Shown here: positions 27,614 to 36,266 of the stretch, piece after piece | How the letters are laid out: the number at the start of each line of letters is the position of its first letter | How positions within the stretch are numbered: the first letter of the stretch is position 1 | Assembly: GCF_008367235.1 (NCBI RefSeq) | Contig: NZ_VTZS01000005.1 | Span: forward strand, 124,001 to 188,000 | Source of the DNA: Pareuzebyella sediminis | GTDB lineage: Bacteria > Bacteroidota > Bacteroidia > Flavobacteriales > Flavobacteriaceae | Direction of reading: 5' to 3' | Length of the DNA stretch: 64,000 nt | Translations under genes and position numbers: made by a program | The notes under the pieces: generated by a model | Told to the model about the DNA's origin: nothing | Databases searched by the model: none | What the model saw: the letters and a program-made list of their open reading frames with translations, nothing else

Positions 27614-28177
27614 TTGAAAATCATTCCATTTTACAAAGACGAAAAGCAGCTTATTAAAAGAGCTGTATCAGGAGAACCCTCGGCACAACGACACCTCTAT
27701 GAGAAGTACGCTCCAAAAATGCTTGGTGTATGCCGAAGATATATTGGAGACCTTCAATTTGCAGAAGATGTAATGGTCGGAGGTTTTGTGAAAGTATTTA
27801 AAAATCTTCATACGTTCAGGGGTCAGGGTAGCTTTGAGGGTTGGATTAGAAGGATTATGGTGCGGGAAAGTATTTCCTATTTAAGGAAAAGACAATTTGT
27901 GGTGTACGATGGAGATCTTTTCGAAAAGGTAGGTCCACCTAGTACTAGAGATGCTATGGAATTCGACGTGGAACATATTCAGAGGTTGATCGATGGATTA
28001 CCCGAGGGCTATCGAACCGTATTCGTGCTGCATGCGATTGAGGGCTATAAGCATCAAGAGGTTGCCGAAATGCTTGATATCTCGGAAAGCACTTCAAAAA
28101 CACAATATTTTAAGGCCCGTAAATGGCTACAGCAGAAATTCAAAGAACAAAATATAATAGGGTATGGCACCGAATAA
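27614..28177 (+). CDS. ECF-type RNA polymerase sigma factor
   Basis: 187 residues with sigma region 2 (AVSGEPSAQRHLYEKYAPKM ... FAEDVMVGGFVKVFKNLHTFRGQGSFEGWIRRI) and region 4 (LPEGYRTVFVLHAIEGYKHQEVAEML, with helix-turn-helix DISESTSKTQYFKARKWL). Starts at TTG 27614. Its end overlaps the next gene by 14 bases; that gene encodes a single-span membrane protein resembling an anti-sigma factor. The pair plus the outer-membrane-type protein that follows resemble a cell-envelope stress module, but the signal is unknown. Confidence 0.9.
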   Translation: MKIIPFYKDEKQLIKRAVSGEPSAQRHLYEKYAPKMLGVCRRYIGDLQFAEDVMVGGFVKVFKNLHTFRGQGSFEGWIRRIMVRESISYLRKRQFVVYDGDLFEKVGPPSTRDAMEFDVEHIQRLIDGLPEGYRTVFVLHAIEGYKHQEVAEMLDISESTSKTQYFKARKWLQQKFKEQNIIGYGTE

Positions 28178-28913
28178 ATTTGAAAAATATATACGGGAAC
28201 AGTTGCGCAATCAAGAGATAAAGCCATCGGAAAGTGCTTGGGAACGCGTTTCGGCGAAATTGGAGGCCCAACAACGGTCAAAAAGGAAGTACCCAGTTTG
28301 GTATGGTATTGCTGCAGCACTGCTCGGTGTCTTGCTTGTTTCCGTATGGTACTTTCAACAGGATAAGGTTCCGGTTCCCGTGCCTTCTGTGGTGTCGAAA
28401 ACAGTTGAAAATTCAACCGGTTCTGAAAGTCGGGACGAAAAGGATACCCCTGTAATAGATGACCTAGTTGAGATCAAAATGAACACCGACAAAGTAGTGG
28501 CAAACGGTCCAGAAAACGAAAAGCCGGTCGCTCATGATGAGAAAGAAGCAGAGATAGCGGCTATCGAACCTGTACCCCAGGTACAAGAGAAAGTGATGGT
28601 CGTAACCCAGGCCTATGAGGGCCTATCGGAGGCCTTGATAAATACAAAAGTTTCGGAAATTGTCGCTCAGGTCGCTATGTTGGAAAGGAATAATACGACA
28701 GTTTCCGAGGCGGAAATCGATGCCCTTTTACACGAGGCACAACAGCAACTGCTCAAAGAGAAAATTTTCACCAAAGATAATTCCGTTGACCCCGCAGCGT
28801 TATTGGCCGATGTCGAACAAGAGCTTGACAAGTCTTTTCGCGACCAATTATTCGATGTCCTAAAAGAAGGCTACATTAAAGTTCGAACGGCCGTTGCAGA
28901 CCGTAATAAATAA
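28164..28913 (+). CDS. Probable anti-sigma factor, single-span membrane protein
   Basis: 249 residues. A short cytoplasmic head (FEKYIREQLRNQEIKPSESAW, a pattern common at the N-terminus of Bacteroidota anti-sigma-like proteins) is followed by one transmembrane helix (about 47-64, WYGIAAALLGVLLVSVWYF). An acidic, Pro/Val-rich periplasmic stretch and a helical, Gln/Glu-rich C-terminus come next. No zinc-binding HxxxCxxC motif is present. Function is assigned from the overlap with the sigma factor gene. Confidence 0.7.
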   Translation: MAPNKFEKYIREQLRNQEIKPSESAWERVSAKLEAQQRSKRKYPVWYGIAAALLGVLLVSVWYFQQDKVPVPVPSVVSKTVENSTGSESRDEKDTPVIDDLVEIKMNTDKVVANGPENEKPVAHDEKEAEIAAIEPVPQVQEKVMVVTQAYEGLSEALINTKVSEIVAQVAMLERNNTTVSEAEIDALLHEAQQQLLKEKIFTKDNSVDPAALLADVEQELDKSFRDQLFDVLKEGYIKVRTAVADRNK

Positions 28914-28935
28914 ATTTCATCAATCATTAATCAAT

Positions 28936-28975
28936 CTCCCTTTATGCTCCTCTTCGTACGGAGGGGCTAGGGGAG
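28936..28975 (+). repeat. REP-like GC-rich hairpin
   Basis: Arms CTCCC...GCTCCTC and GAGGGGC...GGGGAG fold into about 12 pairs in a region that is otherwise AT-rich. The word GGAGGGGCTAGGGGAG resembles extragenic palindromes common in Bacteroidota genomes. A second CCTCCCC/GGGGAGG palindrome is at 45667-45685. Confidence 0.5.
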
Positions 28976-28992
28976 TGCTAAATTATAATCCT

Positions 28993-30066
28993 ATGAAAAC
29001 TATAGTAATCCATTCCGTGATATGGGTGTGTATCTTTTTTATGCACCGGCTAACGGCCCAAGAAGACCAAACCTTAGACTATCAAATCGCACAACTTGAA
29101 GAAAAAAAACAAAAGGTGACCGATGAAGAACGTGAAGCCCTAAAACTCGAAGTGCAACAAATTAATCAAAGGTTGGAAAGGGAGGAAATTTCAACGGAAA
29201 GAGCACAAACATTAAAAAATAAGGCCGCCGAAAAGCACGCCCTCAATATAGAGAATAAAATAGCCATTTTAGAGAATACGATTGAATTGCTGAAACGTGA
29301 GGGCACCGTTGACCTCAATATGCAAACCAACAATATCGAGATCGGTTTTGGTGCCGACGATGATCAGGGAGATATCTTGTTTGGCATCAAATACAATTCG
29401 GGAAACCAAAAGAAGGTTATCTATGACCGCAGAACCTATGGAGATCCCGTTCTTGCTTTCGGCCTTAATAATGCCATAATTGAGGGAGTTTCTTTAGACG
29501 ATTCACCTTATAAAATTGGAGGAAGCCGATTTTTTGAAATCGGATGGGCATGGCGCACGAGGGTCTTTAAGAATTCTAATTTTTTACGGTTGCACTACGG
29601 AATTTCGTTTCAGTTCAATGGATTAAAAATAATGGATAACCAATATTTTGTCATTGAAAACGATCAAGTACGTTTGAAAGAATTTGATAGGGAACTCAAA
29701 AAGTCAAAGTTCAGGAACGACAACCTTGTTTTTCCATTGCATTTCGAGTTAGGCCCCTCAAAGCTGAAAAAAAATAAAGATCGTATACGGTATTCGATTC
29801 ATAATCAATTTCGACTTGGCCTTGGCGGCTACGCCGGTCTGAATTTATCGACCAGACAAAAACTAAAGTATGAAGTTGATGGGGAAAATGTTAAGGAGAA
29901 ACTGAAACGAAATTACAACACTTCAAATTTCATTTACGGTCTAAGTGCTTATGCTGGTTTCGACGGTGTTCAACTTTATGTCAAGTACGATCTGAATCCA
30001 ATTTTTAAGGATGCAGCTATTGCGCAACGAAATATTTCTTTAGGCTTACGGTTTGATCTGGATTAA
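28993..30066 (+). CDS. Outer-membrane-type protein with coiled coil and barrel
   Basis: 357 residues. Signal peptide (IHSVIWVCIFFMHRLTAQ), then a long charged coiled coil (about residues 28-95, many Glu/Lys/Gln heptads such as LEEKKQKVTDEEREALKLEV). A C-terminal part of alternating strands (LRLHYGISFQFNGLKIM ... ISLGLRFDLD) ends in an aromatic-rich final strand as in outer-membrane barrels. It is not a recognised family. It follows the sigma/anti-sigma genes and may be their target. ATG 28993 was chosen because it begins the signal peptide; an upstream ATG would read through the REP-like element. Confidence 0.68.
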   Translation: MKTIVIHSVIWVCIFFMHRLTAQEDQTLDYQIAQLEEKKQKVTDEEREALKLEVQQINQRLEREEISTERAQTLKNKAAEKHALNIENKIAILENTIELLKREGTVDLNMQTNNIEIGFGADDDQGDILFGIKYNSGNQKKVIYDRRTYGDPVLAFGLNNAIIEGVSLDDSPYKIGGSRFFEIGWAWRTRVFKNSNFLRLHYGISFQFNGLKIMDNQYFVIENDQVRLKEFDRELKKSKFRNDNLVFPLHFELGPSKLKKNKDRIRYSIHNQFRLGLGGYAGLNLSTRQKLKYEVDGENVKEKLKRNYNTSNFIYGLSAYAGFDGVQLYVKYDLNPIFKDAAIAQRNISLGLRFDLD

Positions 30067-30308
30067 GAGTGATTTAGGGCGCTTTCCATCTCTTCTGTAA
30101 ACTCATTCTCAAAGTAAACACGCTTGCAAAAAGAGCACTCGGCAATCATTTTGGTTGAGATCTTAAACAGTTTTATCCAAAATAAATGGAACCAATTGGT
30201 CGACTTAGATGCCGTAATGGTTCCTGTTTGTTCGCAATATGGACAAGTAACGGTATCAAGTCGCATGGTTTCCGTTTTTCCAGGCCGCGTTCCAAAGAAA
30301 AGAATCAT
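30063..30308 (-). CDS. Small zinc-ribbon protein
   Basis: 81 residues with two Cys pairs, CPYC near residue 22 and CSFC near residue 58, around a WFHLFWIKLFKI segment. This is the zinc-ribbon family widespread in Flavobacteriaceae, of unknown function, which starts with a conserved FFGTRPGKTET block. It overlaps the convergent outer-membrane gene by four bases. Confidence 0.8.
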   Translation of the reverse strand: MILFFGTRPGKTETMRLDTVTCPYCEQTGTITASKSTNWFHLFWIKLFKISTKMIAECSFCKRVYFENEFTEEMESALNHS

Positions 30309-30474
30309 GAGATGAGGTTAACGTTCAATGTACTCTAAGATACAAAATGATTGTTTTTTACGCCAGTAGAGTATCCCTATCGATTTAGCCTTTGAGCATG
30401 CATTTTATGTAAGACCATACTTCCTTTAATTCTATCTTTACGTATATTGGCATTTCTTCAAAAAACGAATATCC

Positions 30475-32457
30475 TTGATAACAAAATCGACAATAGACAA
30501 AGTATATGAAACCGCTCGATTAGAAGAGGTTATCGGTGATTTTGTGCAGTTGAAGAAATCAGGCTCCAATTTTAAAGGATTGAGTCCGTTTACCGACGAG
30601 CGAACGCCAAGCTTTATGGTATCGCCGGTCAAACAGATATGGAAAGATTTCAGTAGTGGGAAAGGGGGCAATGTAGTGGCATTTTTAATGGAACACGAAC
30701 ATTTTACGTATCCGGAGGCCATAAAATATTTAGCCAAAAAGTACAATATAGAAGTCGAGGAGACAGAGCGTACCGATGAAGAAAAGCAGGAAGCCAATGA
30801 ACGCGAAAGCATGTACCTGGTTTCGGAATTTGCTCAAAAACACTTCGCTGAGATGTTATGGGAAACGGAATTGGGCAAGGCAATTGGCCTCAGTTATTTC
30901 AAGGAAAGGGGATTTGACGATGATATCATTCATAAATTTGGACTGGGTTATTGTCTGGACCAATGGGATGGATTTACCAAAACAGCACTTGATAAAGGAT
31001 ATAGGCTTGAATACCTGAAAAAAACAGGTCTTACCATTGTAAAGGAAGATCCTCAAAACCCGAATAATTCGAAGACCTTCGACCGTTTTAAAGGCCGGGT
31101 AATGTTCCCCATTCATTCCATGAGTGGAAGGGTACTTGGCTTTGGAGGCCGAATTCTAGGTAATGATAAGAAGGCTGCTAAATACCTCAATTCCCCTGAA
31201 AGCGAAATTTACCACAAAAGTAAGGTGCTCTACGGTATCTATTTTGCTAAACAGGCCATTTCGAAAGAAGATAATTGTTATTTGGTCGAAGGCTATACTG
31301 ATGTCATACAGCTGTATCAACGAGGGATACATAATGTGGTTTCCTCCAGCGGAACAGCTTTAACCTCGGAACAGATTCGGTTGATCAATCGATTGACCAA
31401 GAATATTACAGTGCTTTTTGATGGTGATGCAGCAGGGCTTCGTGCCTCGTTACGGGGAATAGACTTGATTCTCGAACAAGGAATGAACGTAAAGGTCTGC
31501 ACCTTTCCCCAGGGAGACGATCCGGATAGTTTTGCCAAGAACAACGAACTGGAAGATGTCTTGCACTACCTAGATGAGAACGCAAAAGACTTTATTCAAT
31601 TCAAGGCAAACCTTTTGGCCAAGGATGCGGCCAATGACCCCATAAAACGGGCTGAAACGGTTCGTGATATCGTCAACAGTATAGCTAAGATACCCGACGC
31701 CATCAAAAGGGAAATCTATATTCAAGAATGTGCCCATATTATGAAGGTCTCCGAAGGGGTACTTTTCAGTACGCTTGCACAAATTGGTAAGAAGGGTTTG
31801 GCCGATGCTTCAAAAAAGGCCAGGGATGAGCAAAAGACTTTTGAGGTCGTTAAAAATGAAAAGGCTGAGAAGGTCGATGTGCAATTTGAATTAGAACGTA
31901 AGATTATTGAGATTCTGTTGCTTTATGGCAACGAAAAACAGCAATTCGAAGATTTGGTGCTCAAGGAGAACGATGCGGGCAACCTCGTATTGGAACCCGA
32001 ATCATTGGAAGTGAAAGTATACGAAAAGATATATCTCGATCTACAAGAGGATGAAATAGAACTGGCCAATGAACGTTTTAGGGCACTTTATTATAGATTA
32101 ATAACCGCTTTGAACGAGAGCGATGATTTTTCGATTAATACTTTTCTATCGGATTTAGATCAAATAATGGTCGCTGAAGTTTCTTCTATTCTAATGGAGG
32201 AAGAAAAATATGTATTGCATAACTGGGAAAGGAAGGATATCTATCCGAAAGGTAAGCAAGAAGGGGTCAATCAGTTGGTGAGCGAGACTATTTTAACGTT
32301 ACGGTGCTTTCTCATAAAAAAAAGAATGAAGGCCTTGCAAAAGAATACTTCGGAAACCGAGGCGGAATCCGATAATCGGGAGACTTTGGAAGAAATCATG
32401 AATTACCTCCGCCTTAATAAATTGTTGAACGAAAAATTAAACAGGGTCCTTTCATGA
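30475..32457 (+). CDS. dnaG: DNA primase with a zinc domain that has lost its metal ligands
   Basis: 660-residue replicative primase making RNA primers at the fork. The catalytic TOPRIM region is intact (LVEGYTDVIQLYQRG with the conserved Glu, then VLFDGDAAGLRASLRG). The C-terminal helicase-binding part is present but divergent. In the N-terminal CHC2-type domain the four ligand positions (Cys, His, Cys, Cys, spaced 3-18-3 in E. coli) are occupied by Ser37, Thr40, Asp58 and Ser61 (SPFTDERTPSF and WKDFSSGKGG), so no zinc can be bound the normal way. The fold signature around them is well kept. Start is TTG 30475. Confidence 0.93.
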   Translation: MITKSTIDKVYETARLEEVIGDFVQLKKSGSNFKGLSPFTDERTPSFMVSPVKQIWKDFSSGKGGNVVAFLMEHEHFTYPEAIKYLAKKYNIEVEETERTDEEKQEANERESMYLVSEFAQKHFAEMLWETELGKAIGLSYFKERGFDDDIIHKFGLGYCLDQWDGFTKTALDKGYRLEYLKKTGLTIVKEDPQNPNNSKTFDRFKGRVMFPIHSMSGRVLGFGGRILGNDKKAAKYLNSPESEIYHKSKVLYGIYFAKQAISKEDNCYLVEGYTDVIQLYQRGIHNVVSSSGTALTSEQIRLINRLTKNITVLFDGDAAGLRASLRGIDLILEQGMNVKVCTFPQGDDPDSFAKNNELEDVLHYLDENAKDFIQFKANLLAKDAANDPIKRAETVRDIVNSIAKIPDAIKREIYIQECAHIMKVSEGVLFSTLAQIGKKGLADASKKARDEQKTFEVVKNEKAEKVDVQFELERKIIEILLLYGNEKQQFEDLVLKENDAGNLVLEPESLEVKVYEKIYLDLQEDEIELANERFRALYYRLITALNESDDFSINTFLSDLDQIMVAEVSSILMEEEKYVLHNWERKDIYPKGKQEGVNQLVSETILTLRCFLIKKRMKALQKNTSETEAESDNRETLEEIMNYLRLNKLLNEKLNRVLS

Positions 32458-32486
32458 AAAAACCCCGTAAATGAAGATTTACGGGG
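32457..32486 (-). terminator. Terminator of the minus-strand response regulator gene
   Basis: CCCCGTAAAT (32463-32472) and ATTTACGGGG (32477-32486) form a 10-base stem with loop GAAG. Read on the minus strand it is followed by six T residues, so it ends transcription coming from the response regulator gene. Confidence 0.9.
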
Positions 32487-32513
32487 CTAGATAAATTTTA
32501 GTGGTAAGCAGCA

Positions 32514-33143
32514 CTAGTAGAGCTCAAGAGCCTTGGCCTGCTGTAGAAGATCGACCATATTATCGACATTCAATTTTTTCATCAAACGTGCTTTGTAAGT
32601 ACTTACCGTCTTTTCGTTGAGATTGAGACCAATTGCTACGTCTTTGTTTCTTTTTCCGCTGGCTAAAAGCTTTAAGACTTCTACTTCGCGAGTGGAAAGT
32701 TTTCTGAAGAACCTTCTCGGTTTTTGCGTTCCCTCGTCGAAGGCCAATCTTTGGGCAAGCTCATTGGTGATGAACATGTTGCCCTCACTTACTTTTTGTA
32801 CAGCTGAAATAATATAATCCACATCAGATGCTTTTGATAGATAACCAAAGGCACCCGCTCTGATGGTACTCAATGCATACACATCCTCTGATTGTCCACT
32901 GTAGATCAATACTTTTACATCAGGATATTCCTTTTTGATTTTTCGAAGGGCTGCAATACCGTTGATTTCAGGAATATCCATCTCAAGCATCAAAACGTCG
33001 GGAGATAAACTCTTCAATTTCTCGAAGAGCTCAGAAGTTGTAGAGACGGCATCGATAACCTCGAAACCATTGGCAGCTTCCAAAACATGTGTAACACCCA
33101 TTCTTATTATCGGATGGTTGTCGGCAATCAATACTTTAATCAT
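32514..33143 (-). CDS. NarL/LuxR-type response regulator with Glu at the phosphorylation site
   Basis: 209 residues: receiver domain (1-120) and LuxR-type helix-turn-helix (about 148-205, LSTREVEVLKLLASGKRNKDVAIGLNLNEKTVSTYKARLM). In the receiver, the phospho-acceptor position (four residues before the Pro in the xxMP motif) is Glu54 in LEMDIPEING, and the acidic pocket is D8-N9 rather than D-D. The conserved Lys is kept (YLSKASD). Such a protein cannot be phosphorylated in the normal way and may be locked in an active-like state. No histidine kinase is next to it. Confidence 0.9.
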   Translation of the reverse strand: MIKVLIADNHPIIRMGVTHVLEAANGFEVIDAVSTTSELFEKLKSLSPDVLMLEMDIPEINGIAALRKIKKEYPDVKVLIYSGQSEDVYALSTIRAGAFGYLSKASDVDYIISAVQKVSEGNMFITNELAQRLAFDEGTQKPRRFFRKLSTREVEVLKLLASGKRNKDVAIGLNLNEKTVSTYKARLMKKLNVDNMVDLLQQAKALELY

Positions 33144-33310
33144 TTGTTTTGTTTTTCACGATATTAAACGCTGGATAGCCGTCTAAAAATACTGACATGC
33201 AATGTAGGGCTTTAATATCTTATTTGTTTCACAAAATTCATATTTTTTTCAATAAAAGCCTGAATTTTATGATTTTATTCGATTAGATAACCGCCTTTTA
33301 GGTCAAATTG

Positions 33311-34099
33311 CTAAAATAACGAATCAGGAATCTCACATACCGGTATGGGAATCATCTTATGTCGATTCGATGAATTAAATTTCAGGAATATACGAAATAC
33401 TTCTTTTTCCCGACCTGAAAAATCATCAATAGCTTTTCCTTCTTCTTGCATTTTCATTGCCCATTCCAGCTCAGGGTACGACGCTCCTATTTGATCTTCG
33501 TCCGTTCTATCATCTCCCCATAGTCCGTCTGTAGGCGGTGCCTGAATAATATCTTCGTTGACTCCTAAAGACGCTGCCACTTCATATACTTGGGTTTTTA
33601 ATAAATCTGCAATTGGACTCAAATCTACGCCCCCGTCACCATATTTAGTGTAAAACCCTACACCAAAGTCTTCTACCTTATTACCTGTTCCAGCCACTAG
33701 GTAGCCTTGTAAGGCAGCAAAATAATAGAGTGTTGTCATCCGTAAGCGGGCACGGGTATTTGCCAGTGACATAAAACGCTCTTCTTCATTGTCGACCGAA
33801 GGCAAGGCAGCTATCAGGCTATCGAAAACCGGGGTTAAGTTTACGGGTTGCCGCTTTACATTCGTATAATTCGACTGTAGCCATTCTATGTGGCGAGATG
33901 CACGGTCGACTTGATTCTCGGCCTGGTGGATTGGCATTTCGATACACATTAGATCAAGGCCGGTCTTGGCACAAAGGGTCGAGGTTACAGCAGAGTCGAT
34001 TCCGCCTGAAACTCCGATAACAAACCCTTTGGTGCCTGCTTTAGATGAATACTCTTTTAACCAGTTTACAATGTACTCAATGACCTTTTCTGTTTTCAT
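33311..34099 (-). CDS. nadE: Ammonia-dependent NAD+ synthetase
   Basis: 262-residue ATP-pyrophosphatase-type enzyme that amidates nicotinate adenine dinucleotide to NAD+. The P-loop SGGIDSAV is near residue 31, and VAGTGNKVEDFGVGFYTKYGDGGVDLSPIADLLKTQVYEVA forms the substrate block. The glutaminase domain is absent, so free ammonia is the donor. It is divergent from gldB, a neighbourhood also known from Flavobacterium species. Confidence 0.94.
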   Translation of the reverse strand: MKTEKVIEYIVNWLKEYSSKAGTKGFVIGVSGGIDSAVTSTLCAKTGLDLMCIEMPIHQAENQVDRASRHIEWLQSNYTNVKRQPVNLTPVFDSLIAALPSVDNEEERFMSLANTRARLRMTTLYYFAALQGYLVAGTGNKVEDFGVGFYTKYGDGGVDLSPIADLLKTQVYEVAASLGVNEDIIQAPPTDGLWGDDRTDEDQIGASYPELEWAMKMQEEGKAIDDFSGREKEVFRIFLKFNSSNRHKMIPIPVCEIPDSLF

Positions 34100-34125
34100 A
34101 GGGTGTAGATTATGTAAGAAACGAC

Positions 34126-34133
34126 TAACTTTG
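34126..34133 (+). promoter_or_regulatory. -7 promoter box of gldBC
   Basis: TAACTTTG is a perfect TAnnTTTG match 36 bases before the gldB ATG, in the 70-base divergent gap with nadE. No clear TTG is seen at the -33 position. Confidence 0.45.
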
Positions 34134-34169
34134 TCTGTTAAAAATAGCGTCTTGGCATTAAATATTAAA

Positions 34170-35153
34170 ATGTATAGAAGAATACTTTCTCCTACAAAGT
34201 GTATTTTTAGTGTTTTGATAATTTCAGGCCTTTTTTATGGTTGTGCTGATACTGATAAGAAAGCCGAAGCAATTGAAAAAATAGAAATAGACCTTCAGGT
34301 GTACCGTTTTGAACGAGAGTTTGCCAACGTCGAACCAATAGGTCTATCGAATCTAAAGCAAAAATACCCTTATCTTTTTCCGGCCCAGTATGCCGATAGC
34401 GTTTGGATCGCCAAGCTTAGCGACTCCATTCAACTGGAACTTTTTTCGGAGGTAGGACATGCCTTCGATGACTTTGACGATGAGTCGGACAAGCTCGATC
34501 TTCTCTTCAAGCATATCAAATTCTATTTTCCGAATTACAATATTCCAAAAATCATTACGGTAACTTCCGAAGTGGATTATAATAATCGAATTATTCTTAC
34601 GGATAGCCTTTTATTGATTGGATTGGATAATTATCTGGGGGCCGACCACAGGTTTTATCGTGATATTCCGAAATATATTGCGAAAGGTCTTGATCGTCAA
34701 TATTTGGTAAGTGATATAGCCAGTGCCTTTGCCAAACAGGTCGTGCCCCGACCTCAAGATCGAACTTTTCTTTCCCATATGATTTATTATGGAAAAGAAC
34801 TATACCTGAAAGATAAGATTATACCCTTTGATAGCGATGCCCAAAAAATACAGTATACTGAAGATGAATTGACTTGGGCCAAAAAAAACGAAGAGCCTAT
34901 TTGGCGTAACTTTATAGCGCAAGAATATCTGTATAGTACGGAAAACACATTGGATAGGCGCTTTTTAGACCCCGCCCCCTTTTCAAAGTTCGGATTGGAA
35001 CTTGACAATGAATCTCCTGGGCGGATCGGGCGCTATATGGGGTGGCAGATCGTTCGTTCGTTTATGGAAAATAACGAGGTATCGCTTCAGCAAATGTTAC
35101 GGATTTCCGCGGAAGAACTATTCAAACAATCCAAGTATAAACCCAAAAAATAA
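34170..35153 (+). CDS. gldB: Gliding motility lipoprotein GldB
   Basis: 327-residue lipoprotein with lipobox ISGLFYGC (Cys25) after a short signal peptide. The body matches GldB: LQVYRFEREFANV, YPYLFPAQYADSVW, NYLGADHRFYRDIPKYIAKGLD and GRIGRYMGWQIVRSFMENN. GldB is essential for gliding in Flavobacterium and related to type IX secretion. A frame open further upstream runs back into nadE; ATG 34170 is the only start that gives a signal peptide. gldC follows after one base. Confidence 0.92.
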   Translation: MYRRILSPTKCIFSVLIISGLFYGCADTDKKAEAIEKIEIDLQVYRFEREFANVEPIGLSNLKQKYPYLFPAQYADSVWIAKLSDSIQLELFSEVGHAFDDFDDESDKLDLLFKHIKFYFPNYNIPKIITVTSEVDYNNRIILTDSLLLIGLDNYLGADHRFYRDIPKYIAKGLDRQYLVSDIASAFAKQVVPRPQDRTFLSHMIYYGKELYLKDKIIPFDSDAQKIQYTEDELTWAKKNEEPIWRNFIAQEYLYSTENTLDRRFLDPAPFSKFGLELDNESPGRIGRYMGWQIVRSFMENNEVSLQQMLRISAEELFKQSKYKPKK

Positions 35154-35154
35154 T

Positions 35155-35487
35155 ATGGCGAATTTACATACTTCTGAAATTACCCTTAAAGTCGGTCTTG
35201 ACGAAAATCGAGTTCCCGAGGAGTTGACTTGGTCAGCACAAGATGGGGGCGTGGTCAACGAAGAAGCGAAGGCCATGTTGTTATCCGTCTGGGATAGTAA
35301 AAACAAGGAGTCCCTTAAGATCGATTTGTGGACCAAAGACATGCCTGTTGATGAAATGAAGATTTTCTTCCACCAAACTTTGGTGTCACTTTCCGATACG
35401 TTTATGAAGGCCACACAGGATGAAAAAATGACGGCTACCATGAAGGATTTCTGTGCTTATTTTGCCGAGAAACTGGACTTGAAATAA
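35155..35487 (+). CDS. gldC: Gliding motility protein GldC
   Basis: 110-residue soluble protein, starting at ATG 35155 right after the gldB stop, so co-transcribed and coupled. It matches GldC throughout: HTSEITLKVGLDENRVPEEL, WSAQDGG, KIDLWTKDMPVDEMKIFFHQTLVSLSDT, CAYFAEKLDL. GldC increases gliding efficiency; its biochemical role is not established. No signal peptide. Confidence 0.93.
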   Translation: MANLHTSEITLKVGLDENRVPEELTWSAQDGGVVNEEAKAMLLSVWDSKNKESLKIDLWTKDMPVDEMKIFFHQTLVSLSDTFMKATQDEKMTATMKDFCAYFAEKLDLK

Positions 35488-35526
35488 GGCGTTCACTATA
35501 AACAACGAATACAGATACCCCCTTGT

Positions 35527-36102
35527 TCATGATGATGGCGGTTGATAGGCGGGCACTACATTATCTATCGGTTTGATGGTCTTTAAATATTCAAATATGG
35601 CGGTGATATCTTCGTCGGTCAAATAGGCATAATGTTTAGGCATGGGGGGCATTATCGGTCTTGAATCGTCAAGGCCTTTGAATTTGGCTTCTCGAAGCGC
35701 TTTTTTGAATTGTTCCAAACTCCAATTTCCTATTCCTGTTTCGTGCGGCGTGAGGTTACCCGCATAGGAGGTGCCCCATGGGCCTACGGCAGCGGTTAGG
35801 TCGCCGGCAAAAAGTACCCATGGACCAATGGGCACATTTTCAGGCACAGGCGGCAGGGATTGTGAGCCGTCAAAGCCCATTAGATATTTGTCCATATCAT
35901 GGATTGGGCCTTGGGCAGTCATTTTTTTTGGAGTATGGCAATCGGCACACCCCAATGCATCGACCAGGTATTTTCCGCGCTCAAGGTTATTTTGAGATTC
36001 AACTGTAGTCTCGATCATTTCTGCTTCCGAGTTTTTCTTGTCATGGCAAGCGATCAGAAAAATCGCTACTAGGCATACCATGCTTAATGGTTTTGTTTTC
36101 AT
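35527..36102 (-). CDS. Monohaem cytochrome c lipoprotein
   Basis: 191 residues. Lipobox FLIAC (Cys19) predicts anchoring to a membrane. A single haem site CADCH (Cys52, Cys55, His56) sits in LGCADCHTPKK. The later segment PIMPPMPKHYAYLTDEDITAIFEYLKTI supplies the likely Met axial ligand and the final cytochrome c helix. It resembles the small electron-transfer cytochromes that serve periplasmic dehydrogenases. A longer frame upstream of 36102 has no similarity. Possible partner of the PQQ dehydrogenase at 39551-41635 (inference). Confidence 0.83.
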   Translation of the reverse strand: MKTKPLSMVCLVAIFLIACHDKKNSEAEMIETTVESQNNLERGKYLVDALGCADCHTPKKMTAQGPIHDMDKYLMGFDGSQSLPPVPENVPIGPWVLFAGDLTAAVGPWGTSYAGNLTPHETGIGNWSLEQFKKALREAKFKGLDDSRPIMPPMPKHYAYLTDEDITAIFEYLKTIKPIDNVVPAYQPPSS

Positions 36103-36266
36103 AATTGTAAAAGGTTTGATAGTTATAAGAAAGTCGGGAGGTTTTAAGAAAACCAAGACCCTTCCCCCAAAGGGCCATGATTTTCTTTGGTCAATTTGGT
36201 TGGAATGCTTTAAAAAGAACATACGGCTGAAGCTGCTAGGAATTTAAATTTTAATATCCCCTGAAG

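Noticed and set aside
30475-32457. Idea that the primase is a phage or plasmid type because the zinc ligands are missing
   Set aside because: Length, TOPRIM motifs and housekeeping neighbourhood fit a chromosomal DnaG; the domain signature around the lost ligands is intact.
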